DNA of 27,772 bases from Nitrosomonadaceae bacterium (lineage in GTDB: Bacteria > Pseudomonadota > Gammaproteobacteria > Burkholderiales > Nitrosomonadaceae), in NCBI GenBank assembly GCA_919902625.1, contig CAKKRO010000166.1, forward strand, positions 1-27,772, in the 5' to 3' direction. The position numbers and the translations under genes were made by a program. Each line of letters begins with the position of its first letter. The first letter of the stretch is position 1. Below the pieces are notes generated by a model that was given only the letters and a program-made list of their open reading frames with translations, was not told the DNA's origin and ran no database searches. Positions 15,927-23,942 of this stretch are shown here, piece by piece.

Positions 15927-16224
15927 GAAGCTAACCGATAAGCCGGGTTCTGTCGTGGACAGTCATTCCTCTAGATCTACAGTTACCTGTAGATTCAAGC
16001 AACCTACCCGCAGGCTCCGCGAGCAGCATCATCGCCTGCCTATTTGGTCTTGCTCCGGATGGAGGTTGCCGCGTTTCACCGTAACTGAATACGCTCGTCT
16101 CTGTGGCCCTATTCCTCACCTCACGGTGGGCGGTCGTTAGCCGCCATCCTGCTCTGTGGAGCCCGGACTTTCCTCCCCCCGTTGTTCAAACTGCACAGCG
16201 GGCGGCGACTGTCTGGCTAGCTTC
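15927..16224 (-). ncRNA. rnpB: RNase P RNA component (class A)
   Basis: The catalytic RNA of RNase P, which trims the 5' ends of tRNA precursors. The minus strand starts GAAGCTAGCCAGACAGTCGC and contains the conserved GGAGGAAAGTCCGGGCTCC, ACAGAGCAGGATGGCGG, GGAGCAAGACCAAATAGG and AGAACCCGGCTTATCGG. The ends pair as helix P1 (GAAGCTAGCC with GGTTAGCTTC), which defines the boundaries to within a few bases. At about 298 bases it is shorter than the 377-base E. coli RNA; the region of helix P12 looks shortened. After the 3' end the minus strand reads CACTAACTTTTTAATTT, so P1 plus the T-run may act as part of a terminator. Confidence 0.97.
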
Positions 16225-16231
16225 GTTGGGT

Positions 16232-16240
16232 ATTTTATCA
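16232..16240 (-). promoter_or_regulatory. rnpB: Putative extended -10 promoter of rnpB
   Basis: The minus strand reads TGATAAAAT, an extended -10 (TGn followed by TAAAAT). The first base of the RNase P RNA (16224) is 8 bases after it, exactly where initiation is expected. The -35 is weak, which is compatible with an extended -10. Confidence 0.45.
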
Positions 16241-16335
16241 ATATCCCAGGCAAGAAGATGAATAATTTGCAGCAGAAAGAGGATTAAGTCAGGAAAACGG
16301 CTGCCGTTTCCAATCCGCTGGCTTCAAACTGTTGA

Positions 16336-16731
16336 TCAATCCTTCCGATGGCTTCTATCGTTTTCTTTTTTGCCATGACTCCCATGGTCTTGCTTGCGGC
16401 TCTCGCGTCTTATCTCCCTGTCATGCTGGTGATGCTTACGATCTATTTCTGCGGCATCTTTACGTGATTCGCGTTCTCTCTCTGCAGCATCTTTGTAAGC
16501 TTCGCGCTCCATTTCATGAGTATGTTTGCGCGATGCCCGGTCAGAGGCTTCCTGCGCTTTTCGTTGTTCTTTGGCTGCCTTGCGTTGTTCCTTTGTCTGT
16601 TCTCGCTCAAACTTTTGCTGCTGCTTCTGCGTCTCAAAAGCCTCCCGGCCGGGAGGCTCTGCGAAAGCGGGACTCGAGCTGATGGCTAGGGTAATCAACC
16701 CGGTTACAGTAAGCGCCATAAATTTTTTCAT
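16336..16731 (-). CDS. Small secreted, highly charged helical protein of unknown function
   Basis: From the ATG at 16731 this is 131 residues. The start is fixed by a strong ribosome binding site (AGGAGA, 8 bases upstream) and a textbook signal peptide (MKKFMALTVTGLITLAISSS, cleavage after AFA near residue 24); a longer in-frame extension upstream lacks both. The mature protein is almost all Lys, Arg, Glu, Gln, Asp and His, with repeats such as ERESRKDAAE and DREIRRESRKQ. It is probably a long charged helix or coiled coil, with a His/Lys-rich tail. It is likely periplasmic. I do not recognise the family. It stands alone between rnpB and rsgA. Confidence 0.75.
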   Translation of the reverse strand: MKKFMALTVTGLITLAISSSPAFAEPPGREAFETQKQQQKFEREQTKEQRKAAKEQRKAQEASDRASRKHTHEMEREAYKDAAERERESRKDAAEIDRKHHQHDREIRRESRKQDHGSHGKKENDRSHRKD

Positions 16732-16922
16732 ATCATATTCTCCTGATGTAAAGGATGAGAATGTACGGTGGGCCTGATCGGATTCGGGCAGCCGACGAAC
16801 AAAACACGAAACCAATCTGGTTGATGGATCATAACAATAGATCTGCTAATTGAACAGGTTATCCTCCGCTCAATTTTTGCGGTTACTAAAAAAGGGATAA
16901 AAAATATTCATTCGTACATAAG

Positions 16923-17819
16923 TCAGGATCGAAGTAATTTCTGATAAAAAGCCAGACGTTTGGCATGAATCTTCCCTTCTTGAGCGGCCAGTGTCAAGGC
17001 GCAGCCGGGTTCGCTGAGGTGCCGGCAATTACTGAATTTGCATTGACCGATGTAGGCATGAAATTCGATAAAACCGTATGCCAGATTTTCCTCTTTAATA
17101 TGATTCAAACCAAATTCCTGGATACCGGGAGAGTCGATAATGGCGCTATCCGCGTCGATATGATAAAGCTGCGAATGCGTGGTTGTGTGGCAGCCGGAAT
17201 CGAGGGCTACCGAAATTTCCGCAGTGGCTCGCCGGGCTTCCGGGATCAGGGCGTTGAGCAGAGTTGATTTACCCATGCCTGATTGGCCGGCCAATACACT
17301 GAGATGGCCTTTCAAATAGGGCTGGAGCGCTGAAACATCGTTGATGGCGCTTAATTGTAGCACGGGATAACCGAGATCCCTGTAGAGCGAGAGTATGCCC
17401 ATCGCCGTTTGGGTAGGTCCTGCGAGATCGGCTTTGTTCAGCACAATCAGGGCGTTGATATTTTCGCTTTCAACGGCTACCAGGCAGCGATTGATCAATT
17501 CTTCACTAAAACTGGGAATTGCCGCCACGACAATGATGATTTGCGTCACATTGGCGGCAATAATTTTTTCCTTGAAGGAATCGCTGCGGTATAGCAAAGA
17601 CTTGCGCGGTTTTATCGTTTCGATGACGCCTTGCCCGGCGGTGGTGAGTTGCAACTCAACCCGATCCCCGCAGGCAACGCCGCCTTTTTTGCCACGCATG
17701 ACGCACGATACGATCTCGCCATTGTTTGTTTCAACCGAGTAGTGCCGGCCAAATGCGGCAATGACCTGCCCGGCTAAACACTCAACGTTATTCTTTGCGT
17801 TTTTTGAGTGTGTACTCAA
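16923..17819 (-). CDS. rsgA: Ribosome small subunit-dependent GTPase RsgA
   Basis: A circularly permuted GTPase that checks late 30S subunit assembly. It has 298 residues: an N-terminal OB fold (GQVIAAFGRHYSVE, 17-30), G4 motif NKAD (128-131) placed before the P-loop GQSGMGKST (178-186), and G3 motif DSPG (229-232). The C-terminal zinc-binding set is C260, C265, H267 and C273. The permuted motif order is diagnostic. It appears to start at a TTG that overlaps the stop of the pterin dehydratase gene (TTGA), so translation is probably coupled to that gene. There is no clear ribosome binding site of its own. Confidence 0.96.
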   Translation of the reverse strand: MSTHSKNAKNNVECLAGQVIAAFGRHYSVETNNGEIVSCVMRGKKGGVACGDRVELQLTTAGQGVIETIKPRKSLLYRSDSFKEKIIAANVTQIIIVVAAIPSFSEELINRCLVAVESENINALIVLNKADLAGPTQTAMGILSLYRDLGYPVLQLSAINDVSALQPYLKGHLSVLAGQSGMGKSTLLNALIPEARRATAEISVALDSGCHTTTHSQLYHIDADSAIIDSPGIQEFGLNHIKEENLAYGFIEFHAYIGQCKFSNCRHLSEPGCALTLAAQEGKIHAKRLAFYQKLLRS

Positions 17820-18157
17820 ATTGCAAACAGCTTGTCGATTTTGGCGGCACAGATAAAATCATTTTCGGACAAGCCGCCAATCGCATGCGTCGTATAAGTG
17901 ATCACACATTGATTGTAACCAACGGTCATATCCGGGTGATGGTCTTCCCGATGGGAAACCCAGGCCACGGCATTCACAAACGCCATGGTTTGATAGTAAT
18001 TCTTGAATGCGTAGGTTTTACTGATTTGCTTGCCCAGCAATTGCCACCCTTCAATTTGCTGTAGGAAGGCGGATACTTCATCGGAAGATAGCGGTGGCAC
18101 GCCGCCTTCGCAAGGTTTGCATTGTTTGGAGGTCAAGTCGCAAGTCATTTTGTTCAT
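17816..18157 (-). CDS. phhB: 4a-hydroxytetrahydrobiopterin dehydratase (PCD family)
   Basis: Dehydrates 4a-hydroxy-tetrahydropterin, recycling the cofactor of aromatic amino acid hydroxylases; in bacteria lacking those it may serve other pterin pathways. It has 113 residues. The Cys-rich start CKPCEGGVPPL (13-23) is common in proteobacterial members. The active site is EDHHPDMTVGYNQ (71-83, H73 and H74) with H91 in TTHAIGGLSEND. It overlaps the M48 peptidase gene by ATGA at its start and rsgA at its end, making a three-gene operon. No phenylalanine hydroxylase gene is seen in this window. Confidence 0.95.
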   Translation of the reverse strand: MNKMTCDLTSKQCKPCEGGVPPLSSDEVSAFLQQIEGWQLLGKQISKTYAFKNYYQTMAFVNAVAWVSHREDHHPDMTVGYNQCVITYTTHAIGGLSENDFICAAKIDKLFAI

Positions 18158-19410
18158 GTCTGCCCCTGGCTTTGTAAATGGGCTACGCGGATGGCTGCCG
18201 GTGGATGCGAATCATAAAAAGCTGAATGCAGCGGGTCCGGCGTCAGTGTGGCGGCATTGTCCTGATAGAGTTTGACCAACGCATGGATCAGATCATCCGC
18301 AGAGGAGTTTTGCGCCGCATAGGCATCGGCTTCAAATTCATGTTTGCGTGAATAAATGCTTGATATGGGGTGAAACAGAAATGTGAATACCGGCATCACC
18401 AGAAAAAACAGCAACAATGCCATCGCGGTGGATGGCACGGTCGAAACCGATACGCCCAATCCCTCATAAAACCAGCTTTGTCCCATTAAATAACCCAGTA
18501 TCCATAGAAAAGCCAGGCTCATGGCAAAGGATGTCGCGATCCGTTTGATCACATGGCGGTGTTTGAAATGCCCCAATTCATGCGCCAGCACGGCTTCAAT
18601 TTCACCCGGATTAAGGCGCGACAGCAGGGTATCAAAAAAGACAATCCGTTTGGTTTTGCCAAAACCGGTGAAGTATGCATTGCCGTGATTGCTGCGGCGT
18701 GAACCATCCATCACAAACAATCCGCTGGCCTTAAAGCCGCATTTGTTCATGAGCTGCTCAATGCGGGTTTTGAGTGCGGCGTCTTCCAATGGCGTGAATT
18801 TATTAAACAATGGTGCAATCCAGGTTGGATAAATGGCTAAAACAAACAAATTGAAGGCTATCCAGGCAAACCAGGCATATAGCCACCAGTTCTCCCCCAT
18901 TTTTTCCATCAGCCACAGAAAACAAAATAACAAGGGCGCGCCCAGTAATAAACCCAGTACAGATTGTTTAATCAGATCGGTAAAAAACATCCCCCGGGTC
19001 ATTTTATTGAAACCATATTGCGCTTCGATCACAAAAGTGCGGTAGTAGCTCAGCGGAATTTCAGCAATACCCATGATAAAAAAGGTGCTGATAATCAGCG
19101 CCATGCCCTGTGCCAATGGATCACTCAGCCAACCGGCCCAGAAATTGCTCAGAGCGCTCAAACCGCCGCCCAAGGTAAAAATGAGCAGGAGTACGACGTG
19201 CAGCAGGATGCCCGGATATCCCGCGCGTGTTTTGGCACAGGTGTAATCTGCGGCCTTCCGATGATCCGCCAGACCAATCTGACGGGCAAAATCATCGGGC
19301 ACCTTGTTCTGGTGAGCGCGAATATGGCGGATGTGCCGTGCAGCCAGCCAAACCTGGGTCAGTGTGGTGAGCAACAGGGCGACAAGAAAAACCAGCGTGA
19401 ATGTTTGCAT
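18154..19410 (-). CDS. M48 family (Ste24-type) membrane zinc metallopeptidase
   Basis: An integral membrane protease related to Ste24/CAAX prenyl protease and HtpX, probably active in membrane protein quality control. It has 418 residues, a first membrane segment at about 3-23 and others near 66-88, 102-122, 150-168 and 178-197. The zinc motif HELGH is at 277-281, and SRKHEFEADAYA (354-365) supplies the third ligand, probably E358. YPTWIAPLFNKFTPL (194-208) before the catalytic domain is typical of the Ste24 group. It is the first gene of the operon with phhB and rsgA and is divergent from orn. The substrate is unknown. Confidence 0.92.
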   Translation of the reverse strand: MQTFTLVFLVALLLTTLTQVWLAARHIRHIRAHQNKVPDDFARQIGLADHRKAADYTCAKTRAGYPGILLHVVLLLIFTLGGGLSALSNFWAGWLSDPLAQGMALIISTFFIMGIAEIPLSYYRTFVIEAQYGFNKMTRGMFFTDLIKQSVLGLLLGAPLLFCFLWLMEKMGENWWLYAWFAWIAFNLFVLAIYPTWIAPLFNKFTPLEDAALKTRIEQLMNKCGFKASGLFVMDGSRRSNHGNAYFTGFGKTKRIVFFDTLLSRLNPGEIEAVLAHELGHFKHRHVIKRIATSFAMSLAFLWILGYLMGQSWFYEGLGVSVSTVPSTAMALLLFFLVMPVFTFLFHPISSIYSRKHEFEADAYAAQNSSADDLIHALVKLYQDNAATLTPDPLHSAFYDSHPPAAIRVAHLQSQGQT

Positions 19411-19554
19411 AATAAATAGCTTAAGTTCTGAAATGTTCTAATGATTAAACAGATTCACGAATCAATCAGTATTTCTTTATTTGTATTAAAAGTGACGGAC
19501 TGACGTCAATATGACACAATTAAACGCATCGCATTCAAAAATTTATAAATAATT

Positions 19555-20100
19555 ATGGCACAAGATAACAATAACCTCATCTGGGTGGACATGGAAATGA
19601 CCGGACTTAATCCGGATACCGATCGCATCATTGAGGTGGCTTTGGTTGTCACCGATTCACAATTAAATGTAGTGGCTGAAGGTCCGGTTCTGGTTGTCTA
19701 TCAATCGAGTGAGGTCATGGACGGCATGGACAAATGGAATAAATCCACACACGCCAAATCCGGCCTGATTGATAAGGTTAAAGCATCTCGGTTAAACGAG
19801 GCGGACGTTGAAGCGCAATTGATTGAATTTCTAAAGTTGTATGTGCCCGCCAGCGTATCTCCCATGTGTGGAAACTCAATCTGTCAGGATCGGCGCTTTA
19901 TGGTTCGTACCATGCCACAACTGGAAGCCTATTTTCATTATCGCAATCTGGATGTCAGCACCTTTAAGGAACTGGTTAAACGCTGGAAGCCGGAAATAGC
20001 GGCAGGCCTGACTAAAGAAAGTAAACATGAGGCTCTGGCGGATATTTATGACTCCATCAACGAACTCAAGTATTACCGCCAGCATTTTATCGCAGCCTGA
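19555..20100 (+). CDS. orn: Oligoribonuclease
   Basis: A 3'-to-5' exoribonuclease that degrades very short RNAs, mainly dinucleotides, including pGpG from cyclic-di-GMP breakdown. The 181 residues match the DEDDh family: VDMEMTGL with D12 and E14, then HEALADIYDSI with H158 and D163, identical in position to the E. coli catalytic residues. The 144-base AT-rich gap shared with the divergent M48 operon must hold both promoters. No ribosome binding site is visible in front of the ATG. Confidence 0.97.
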   Translation: MAQDNNNLIWVDMEMTGLNPDTDRIIEVALVVTDSQLNVVAEGPVLVVYQSSEVMDGMDKWNKSTHAKSGLIDKVKASRLNEADVEAQLIEFLKLYVPASVSPMCGNSICQDRRFMVRTMPQLEAYFHYRNLDVSTFKELVKRWKPEIAAGLTKESKHEALADIYDSINELKYYRQHFIAA

Positions 20101-20243
20101 TACAGCAGCATTATTTCTGCTCTGTTACACTGCCATTGCATTGAAGGATTATTTTCGAACTTTCCAGGTGTGTTCACTTCTAACAAAAGCTGAAGGAGGC
20201 CATTTTTCCTTCAACTATTCATTCATTATTCAGGAGAAACAAG

Positions 20244-20654
20244 ATGCTCCCTAAAAGAAATTTGATTGCTATCGCGGCGGGAACGGTTTTTTTACTTATA
20301 TCCGGTATTGCATCGGTTTCCGCTGCAGATACCGCTAAAGAAAGCGGCCATCAACACCAAGGCGGACAGCACGAAGGTCATGGCGATACGAAATCCGGTA
20401 ACCACCACGAACATCAGTGTAAGCATAAAATGTCCTCAGTGGATGCTGATAAGGATGGCAAGATCAGTAAGGAAGAGTTCATGAAGCATCATGAAGTGAT
20501 GTTTGACAAAAAAGATACCAACAAGGATGGCTTTCTGGACGAAACAGAAATGCACCAAATGATGAAACACATGCACGAACATAAACATGATCAGAAAAAA
20601 GAGGGTGGCCATGCCCATGGCGATGCAAAAAATAAGGACGGCCTGAAAAACTAG
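20244..20654 (+). CDS. Secreted His-rich EF-hand protein
   Basis: A 136-residue protein with a signal peptide (1-28, cleavage near SVSAADT), a strong ribosome binding site (AGGAGA) and two canonical EF-hand loops, DADKDGKISKEE (67-78) and DTNKDGFLDETE (91-102), each with calcium ligands at loop positions 1, 3, 5, 7, 9 and 12. Between signal and EF-hands lies a His-rich stretch (about 35-61), and a second follows (about 104-126), suggesting binding of transition metals as well as calcium. A broken third loop-like end (DAKNKDG) is seen. It is probably periplasmic. An inverted repeat, TGAAGGA/TCCTTCA (20191-20213), sits in its leader. Function is not known. Confidence 0.88.
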   Translation: MLPKRNLIAIAAGTVFLLISGIASVSAADTAKESGHQHQGGQHEGHGDTKSGNHHEHQCKHKMSSVDADKDGKISKEEFMKHHEVMFDKKDTNKDGFLDETEMHQMMKHMHEHKHDQKKEGGHAHGDAKNKDGLKN

Positions 20655-20668
20655 ATAAATTGCAAGTC

Positions 20669-20711
20669 AGCGCTGACAGTGGCTTCGGTTAATCGAGTTA
20701 CCGTCAGCGCT
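20669..20711. terminator. Hairpin between converging genes, probable two-way terminator
   Basis: Perfect 9-bp arms AGCGCTGAC (20669-20677) and GTCAGCGCT (20703-20711) enclose a 25-base loop that can pair further. It sits in the 74-base gap between the converging EF-hand and M16 peptidase genes. Neither side has a good T-run, so it may act as a 3' end stabiliser rather than a classic terminator. Confidence 0.4.
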
Positions 20712-20728
20712 TCAATGAGGGGATCTGC

Positions 20729-22132
20729 TCAGTGCCTTAACCCGCCGGGTGTCCTGGCAGGTAGTTTTTGTTCCAGAGGTTGCGGATCCAATACAGCCAC
20801 GGTCAGATTATCGTCATCAAAATATTTTTTCGCGACATCACGGATTTGTTCTGCAGTAACTGCTTTTAGCTTTTCCAGTATGGTATCAATGTCACGATAA
20901 GACAACCCCGTGCTTTCCAGTCTTCCAATCTGCATAGCCTGAGAAAAAATGGAATCGCGCTGATACACATGTCCAGCGATGACCTGTGCTTTAACACGCA
21001 TCAATTCTTCTTCCGTAACGCCCTCCTTAATGATTTTTTCAATCTCGCCACGTAATGCCTGTTCCAGTTCCATCACTGTTTTACCTGCACGAGGTACCGC
21101 GCTCAGAAAAAAAATGCTCGAACCGCGCGCCATTGCGCCATAGCTGGCACTTGCTGAATGGGCAATTTGACTTTCACGCACCAATGATTTGTTCAGTCGG
21201 GCTGAAGCATGACCATCCAGAACGCTTTCCAGCATTTCCAGCGCATAGGGCTCCCAATCCGCCGTTACATTTTTAATGGCAGGAACATGATATCCCATGA
21301 TGAGATAGGGCAATTCAGCGGGTGCTTTAACGGTTATCCGTTTGGTGCCCCGTTGTGGCGGTTCGGTTTGTGGTTTGCGGGCGTCTATCGGTAATAGCGG
21401 GCGTGCTGGAATGGCGCCGTAGTTTTGTTGTGCCAGCTTAAACACCTCCTTCGGATCGACATCGCCGACTACAACCAGTATGGCATTGTTAGGCGCATAC
21501 CAGCGGTCATACCATTCCTGCGCATCGGCTACACGCATATTTTCCAGATCATTCATCCAGCCAATGACCGGACGCTTGTAAGGATGTGACTGGTAAGCGG
21601 CCGCCATCATTTTTTCATACAACAAAGAACGCGCCTGATCCTCAGTGCGCAATCTTCGCTCTTCCATCACCACATTGATTTCTTTTGCGAACTCTTCTTC
21701 TGTCAAAATCAGGTTACGCATCCGGTCCGACTCCAGTTCCATCGCCATGGGCAAACTGCGTTGGTGCAATTGCTGATAATAAGCGGTGTAATCGTAACTG
21801 GTAAAAGCATTCTCACGCCCGCCCGCCGCCGCGATTTTTTTTGAAAACTCACCCTGGGGAACCTTTTCTGTACCTTTGAACATCATATGTTCCAGAACAT
21901 GGGCCACACCGGTTACTCCATTTACTTCGTCAATGCTGCCCGCCTTGTACCAGATTTGTGTCACCACCACGGGTGAGCGATGATCCTGTTTTACGATCAC
22001 TTTCAGGCCATTATCAAGTAAGTATTCATGCGGATTGGCAAACGCCGGGAATGCAATCAGCAGGCTTGATATTAACAACAAGCCGGAGAATGAAAAAAAG
22101 CGGGAAAAGGTAATACAGTCAACAGGTTTCAT
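20729..22132 (-). CDS. M16 family (pitrilysin-like) zinc peptidase, exported
   Basis: A zinc protease of the insulinase family. It has 467 residues. A signal peptide (hydrophobic 12-31, cleavage after AFA near 32) puts it in the periplasm. The inverted zinc motif HVLEH (78-82) is intact, with the downstream Glu at 157 or 158 in VVMEERRLRTED. The R/Y-type substrate contacts of the second half also appear to be present (YFDDDNLTVAVLDP near the end). Many betaproteobacteria carry two M16 genes side by side, one catalytic and one inactive partner; here only the catalytic one is found, and the neighbours are the EF-hand gene and the divergent ftsY. Confidence 0.93.
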   Translation of the reverse strand: MKPVDCITFSRFFSFSGLLLISSLLIAFPAFANPHEYLLDNGLKVIVKQDHRSPVVVTQIWYKAGSIDEVNGVTGVAHVLEHMMFKGTEKVPQGEFSKKIAAAGGRENAFTSYDYTAYYQQLHQRSLPMAMELESDRMRNLILTEEEFAKEINVVMEERRLRTEDQARSLLYEKMMAAAYQSHPYKRPVIGWMNDLENMRVADAQEWYDRWYAPNNAILVVVGDVDPKEVFKLAQQNYGAIPARPLLPIDARKPQTEPPQRGTKRITVKAPAELPYLIMGYHVPAIKNVTADWEPYALEMLESVLDGHASARLNKSLVRESQIAHSASASYGAMARGSSIFFLSAVPRAGKTVMELEQALRGEIEKIIKEGVTEEELMRVKAQVIAGHVYQRDSIFSQAMQIGRLESTGLSYRDIDTILEKLKAVTAEQIRDVAKKYFDDDNLTVAVLDPQPLEQKLPARTPGGLRH

Positions 22133-22209
22133 TTTTACTAACCCAAGTGTGAGTAAACAGAATAAAATTAAGCTTTTGAGAATTCCAATGCATATTAGAG
22201 CCTACCAGA

Positions 22210-23241
22210 ATGTTTAGTTTTTTTAAATCCAAAAAGAACCCTGGGGATCCTTCTGAAACAGCGGTTACCTCTGATGCAGAGTCCGAATCCGGGCACGATG
22301 AGTCCAGGGGCTTGACCAGCAAGCTCAAGCAAGGCCTCGCGCGCACCCGGCAGAGTTGGGGTAAACAGCTATCGGGTCTATTTGGCGGCGGCAAAATAGA
22401 CGAGGAACTCTACGAAGAACTGGAAACTATTTTGCTGACCTCAGATATCGGGGTTAATGCAACCCATCAGTTACTTGAGAATCTGCGCAAACAAGTGAAG
22501 CGGGAGGCATTAACTGATTCCGTGCAATTAAAACAGGTGCTAAAGGAATCACTCATTGCTATGCTGGAACCCCTTGTTCAGCCCTTGGACACCACGCTGC
22601 AAAAACCCTTCGTTATTATGATAACAGGTGTCAATGGCGTGGGAAAAACAACTTCTATCGGTAAGCTGGCCAAGTATTTCCAGTCGCAAGGCAAATCGGT
22701 GCTGCTGGCTGCTGGAGATACCTTCCGCGCGGCGGCGCGCGAGCAACTGATGGTGTGGGGAGAACGGAACAATATCACCGTGATAGCGCCTGCGCCGGAT
22801 AGTGATCCCGATAAAAAAAGCGATCCAGCCGCAGTGATTTTTGATGCGGTCAATTCAGCCAAGGCGCGCGGTATAGATATTGTATTGGCAGATACCGCCG
22901 GACGGTTGACCACACAGTTGCATTTAATGGAAGAAATCAAAAAAGTAAAACGTGTGATTGGCAAAGCCATGCCGGATGCGCCACACGAAGTATTACTGGT
23001 GCTGGATGCCAATACGGGGCAAAATGCAATCGCTCAGGTGAAAGCCTTTGATGAGGCACTGGATGTCACCGGCTTGATCCTGACCAAGCTGGATGGCACG
23101 GCCAAAGGGGGCGTGGTGGCGGCCATTGCCGGGCAATATCCCCAGGACCCGCCGGCGCTCCGTTTTGTGGGTATCGGCGAGGGTTTGGATGATTTAAGGC
23201 CTTTTGATGCCAGAGAATTTGTTGAAGCCATGTTTGATTGA
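22210..23241 (+). CDS. ftsY: Signal recognition particle receptor FtsY
   Basis: The membrane-associated GTPase that docks SRP-ribosome complexes at the Sec translocon. It has 343 residues. It lacks the long acidic A domain of the E. coli protein (497 residues); only a short charged N-terminal segment (1-35) precedes the N domain (about 36-125). G domain motifs: GVNGVGKTT (140-148), DTFRAAAREQL (170-180), DTAGR (228-232) and TKLDGTAKGG (292-301). It heads the plus-strand set ftsY-ftsE-ftsX-rpoH, with 47 bases to ftsE. Confidence 0.97.
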   Translation: MFSFFKSKKNPGDPSETAVTSDAESESGHDESRGLTSKLKQGLARTRQSWGKQLSGLFGGGKIDEELYEELETILLTSDIGVNATHQLLENLRKQVKREALTDSVQLKQVLKESLIAMLEPLVQPLDTTLQKPFVIMITGVNGVGKTTSIGKLAKYFQSQGKSVLLAAGDTFRAAAREQLMVWGERNNITVIAPAPDSDPDKKSDPAAVIFDAVNSAKARGIDIVLADTAGRLTTQLHLMEEIKKVKRVIGKAMPDAPHEVLLVLDANTGQNAIAQVKAFDEALDVTGLILTKLDGTAKGGVVAAIAGQYPQDPPALRFVGIGEGLDDLRPFDAREFVEAMFD

Positions 23242-23288
23242 TAATTATCATTTTGTACTTCTGTCATTCAGTAACCCGGGCCTAAAAT

Positions 23289-23942
23289 ATGATCAAATTC
23301 AAAAATATCTCCAAACGTTACCCGGACGGTTACGTGGCACTGAACAATATTGATCTTACGGTTGAGTCCGGTGAAATGGTATTTCTGACCGGTCACTCAG
23401 GTGCGGGTAAAAGCACCCTACTAAAATTGATTGCCGCGATAGAACGTCCGACTTCCGGCACTATTACGATCAGTGAGCAAAATATCGCACAACTCAAATC
23501 CGGTGCGATTCCGTATTTACGCCGTAAGATCGGTTTTATTTTCCAGGATCACAAGCTTTTGTTTGATCGCAATGTTTTTGATAATGTGCTACTGCCGCTG
23601 CAGATCAGCAGCTTTGATAATAAAGCGGTCGCCGGTCGTGTGCGTGCCGCGCTGGATAAAGTCGGTTTGTTAAAAAAAGAAAATGCCCTGCCCATCACCC
23701 TATCAGGGGGGGAGAGGCAGCGATTATGTATTGCCCGCGCAGTCGTGCATCGCCCTAATATTCTGATAGCTGACGAACCGACCGGTAATCTGGATGTTGA
23801 ATATGCCCGGGATATCATGGCCATGTTCAATTCATTCAATCAGGTAGGTGTCACGGTACTGATAGCAACACATGATGCTTCCTTGCTGGAAGACACGCAA
23901 CATCGCATTCTGTCACTTAAACAAGGAAAACTGGCAGCATGA
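23289..23942 (+). CDS. ftsE: Cell division ATP-binding protein FtsE
   Basis: The ATPase of the FtsEX complex, which links the division ring to activation of peptidoglycan hydrolases at the septum. It has 217 residues: Walker A GHSGAGKS (35-42), Q-loop at Q86, ABC signature LSGGE (138-142), Walker B ILIADEP (158-164) and a terminal His switch in LIATHD. Its stop overlaps the ftsX start (ATGA). Confidence 0.97.
   Translation: MIKFKNISKRYPDGYVALNNIDLTVESGEMVFLTGHSGAGKSTLLKLIAAIERPTSGTITISEQNIAQLKSGAIPYLRRKIGFIFQDHKLLFDRNVFDNVLLPLQISSFDNKAVAGRVRAALDKVGLLKKENALPITLSGGERQRLCIARAVVHRPNILIADEPTGNLDVEYARDIMAMFNSFNQVGVTVLIATHDASLLEDTQHRILSLKQGKLAA

Noticed and set aside
15736..16140. 134-codon plus-strand frame across the pcnB start and RNase P RNA
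   Set aside because: It runs through conserved RNase P RNA motifs on the opposite strand and the start of pcnB, so it is a chance frame.
16732..16815. N-terminal extension of the charged secreted protein
   Set aside because: It would bury the signal peptide and ignores the strong ribosome binding site in front of the ATG at 16731.
19501..19508. TGACGTCA palindrome between the M48 gene and orn
   Set aside because: An 8-bp palindrome is expected by chance in a window of this size and no further symmetry or repeat surrounds it.
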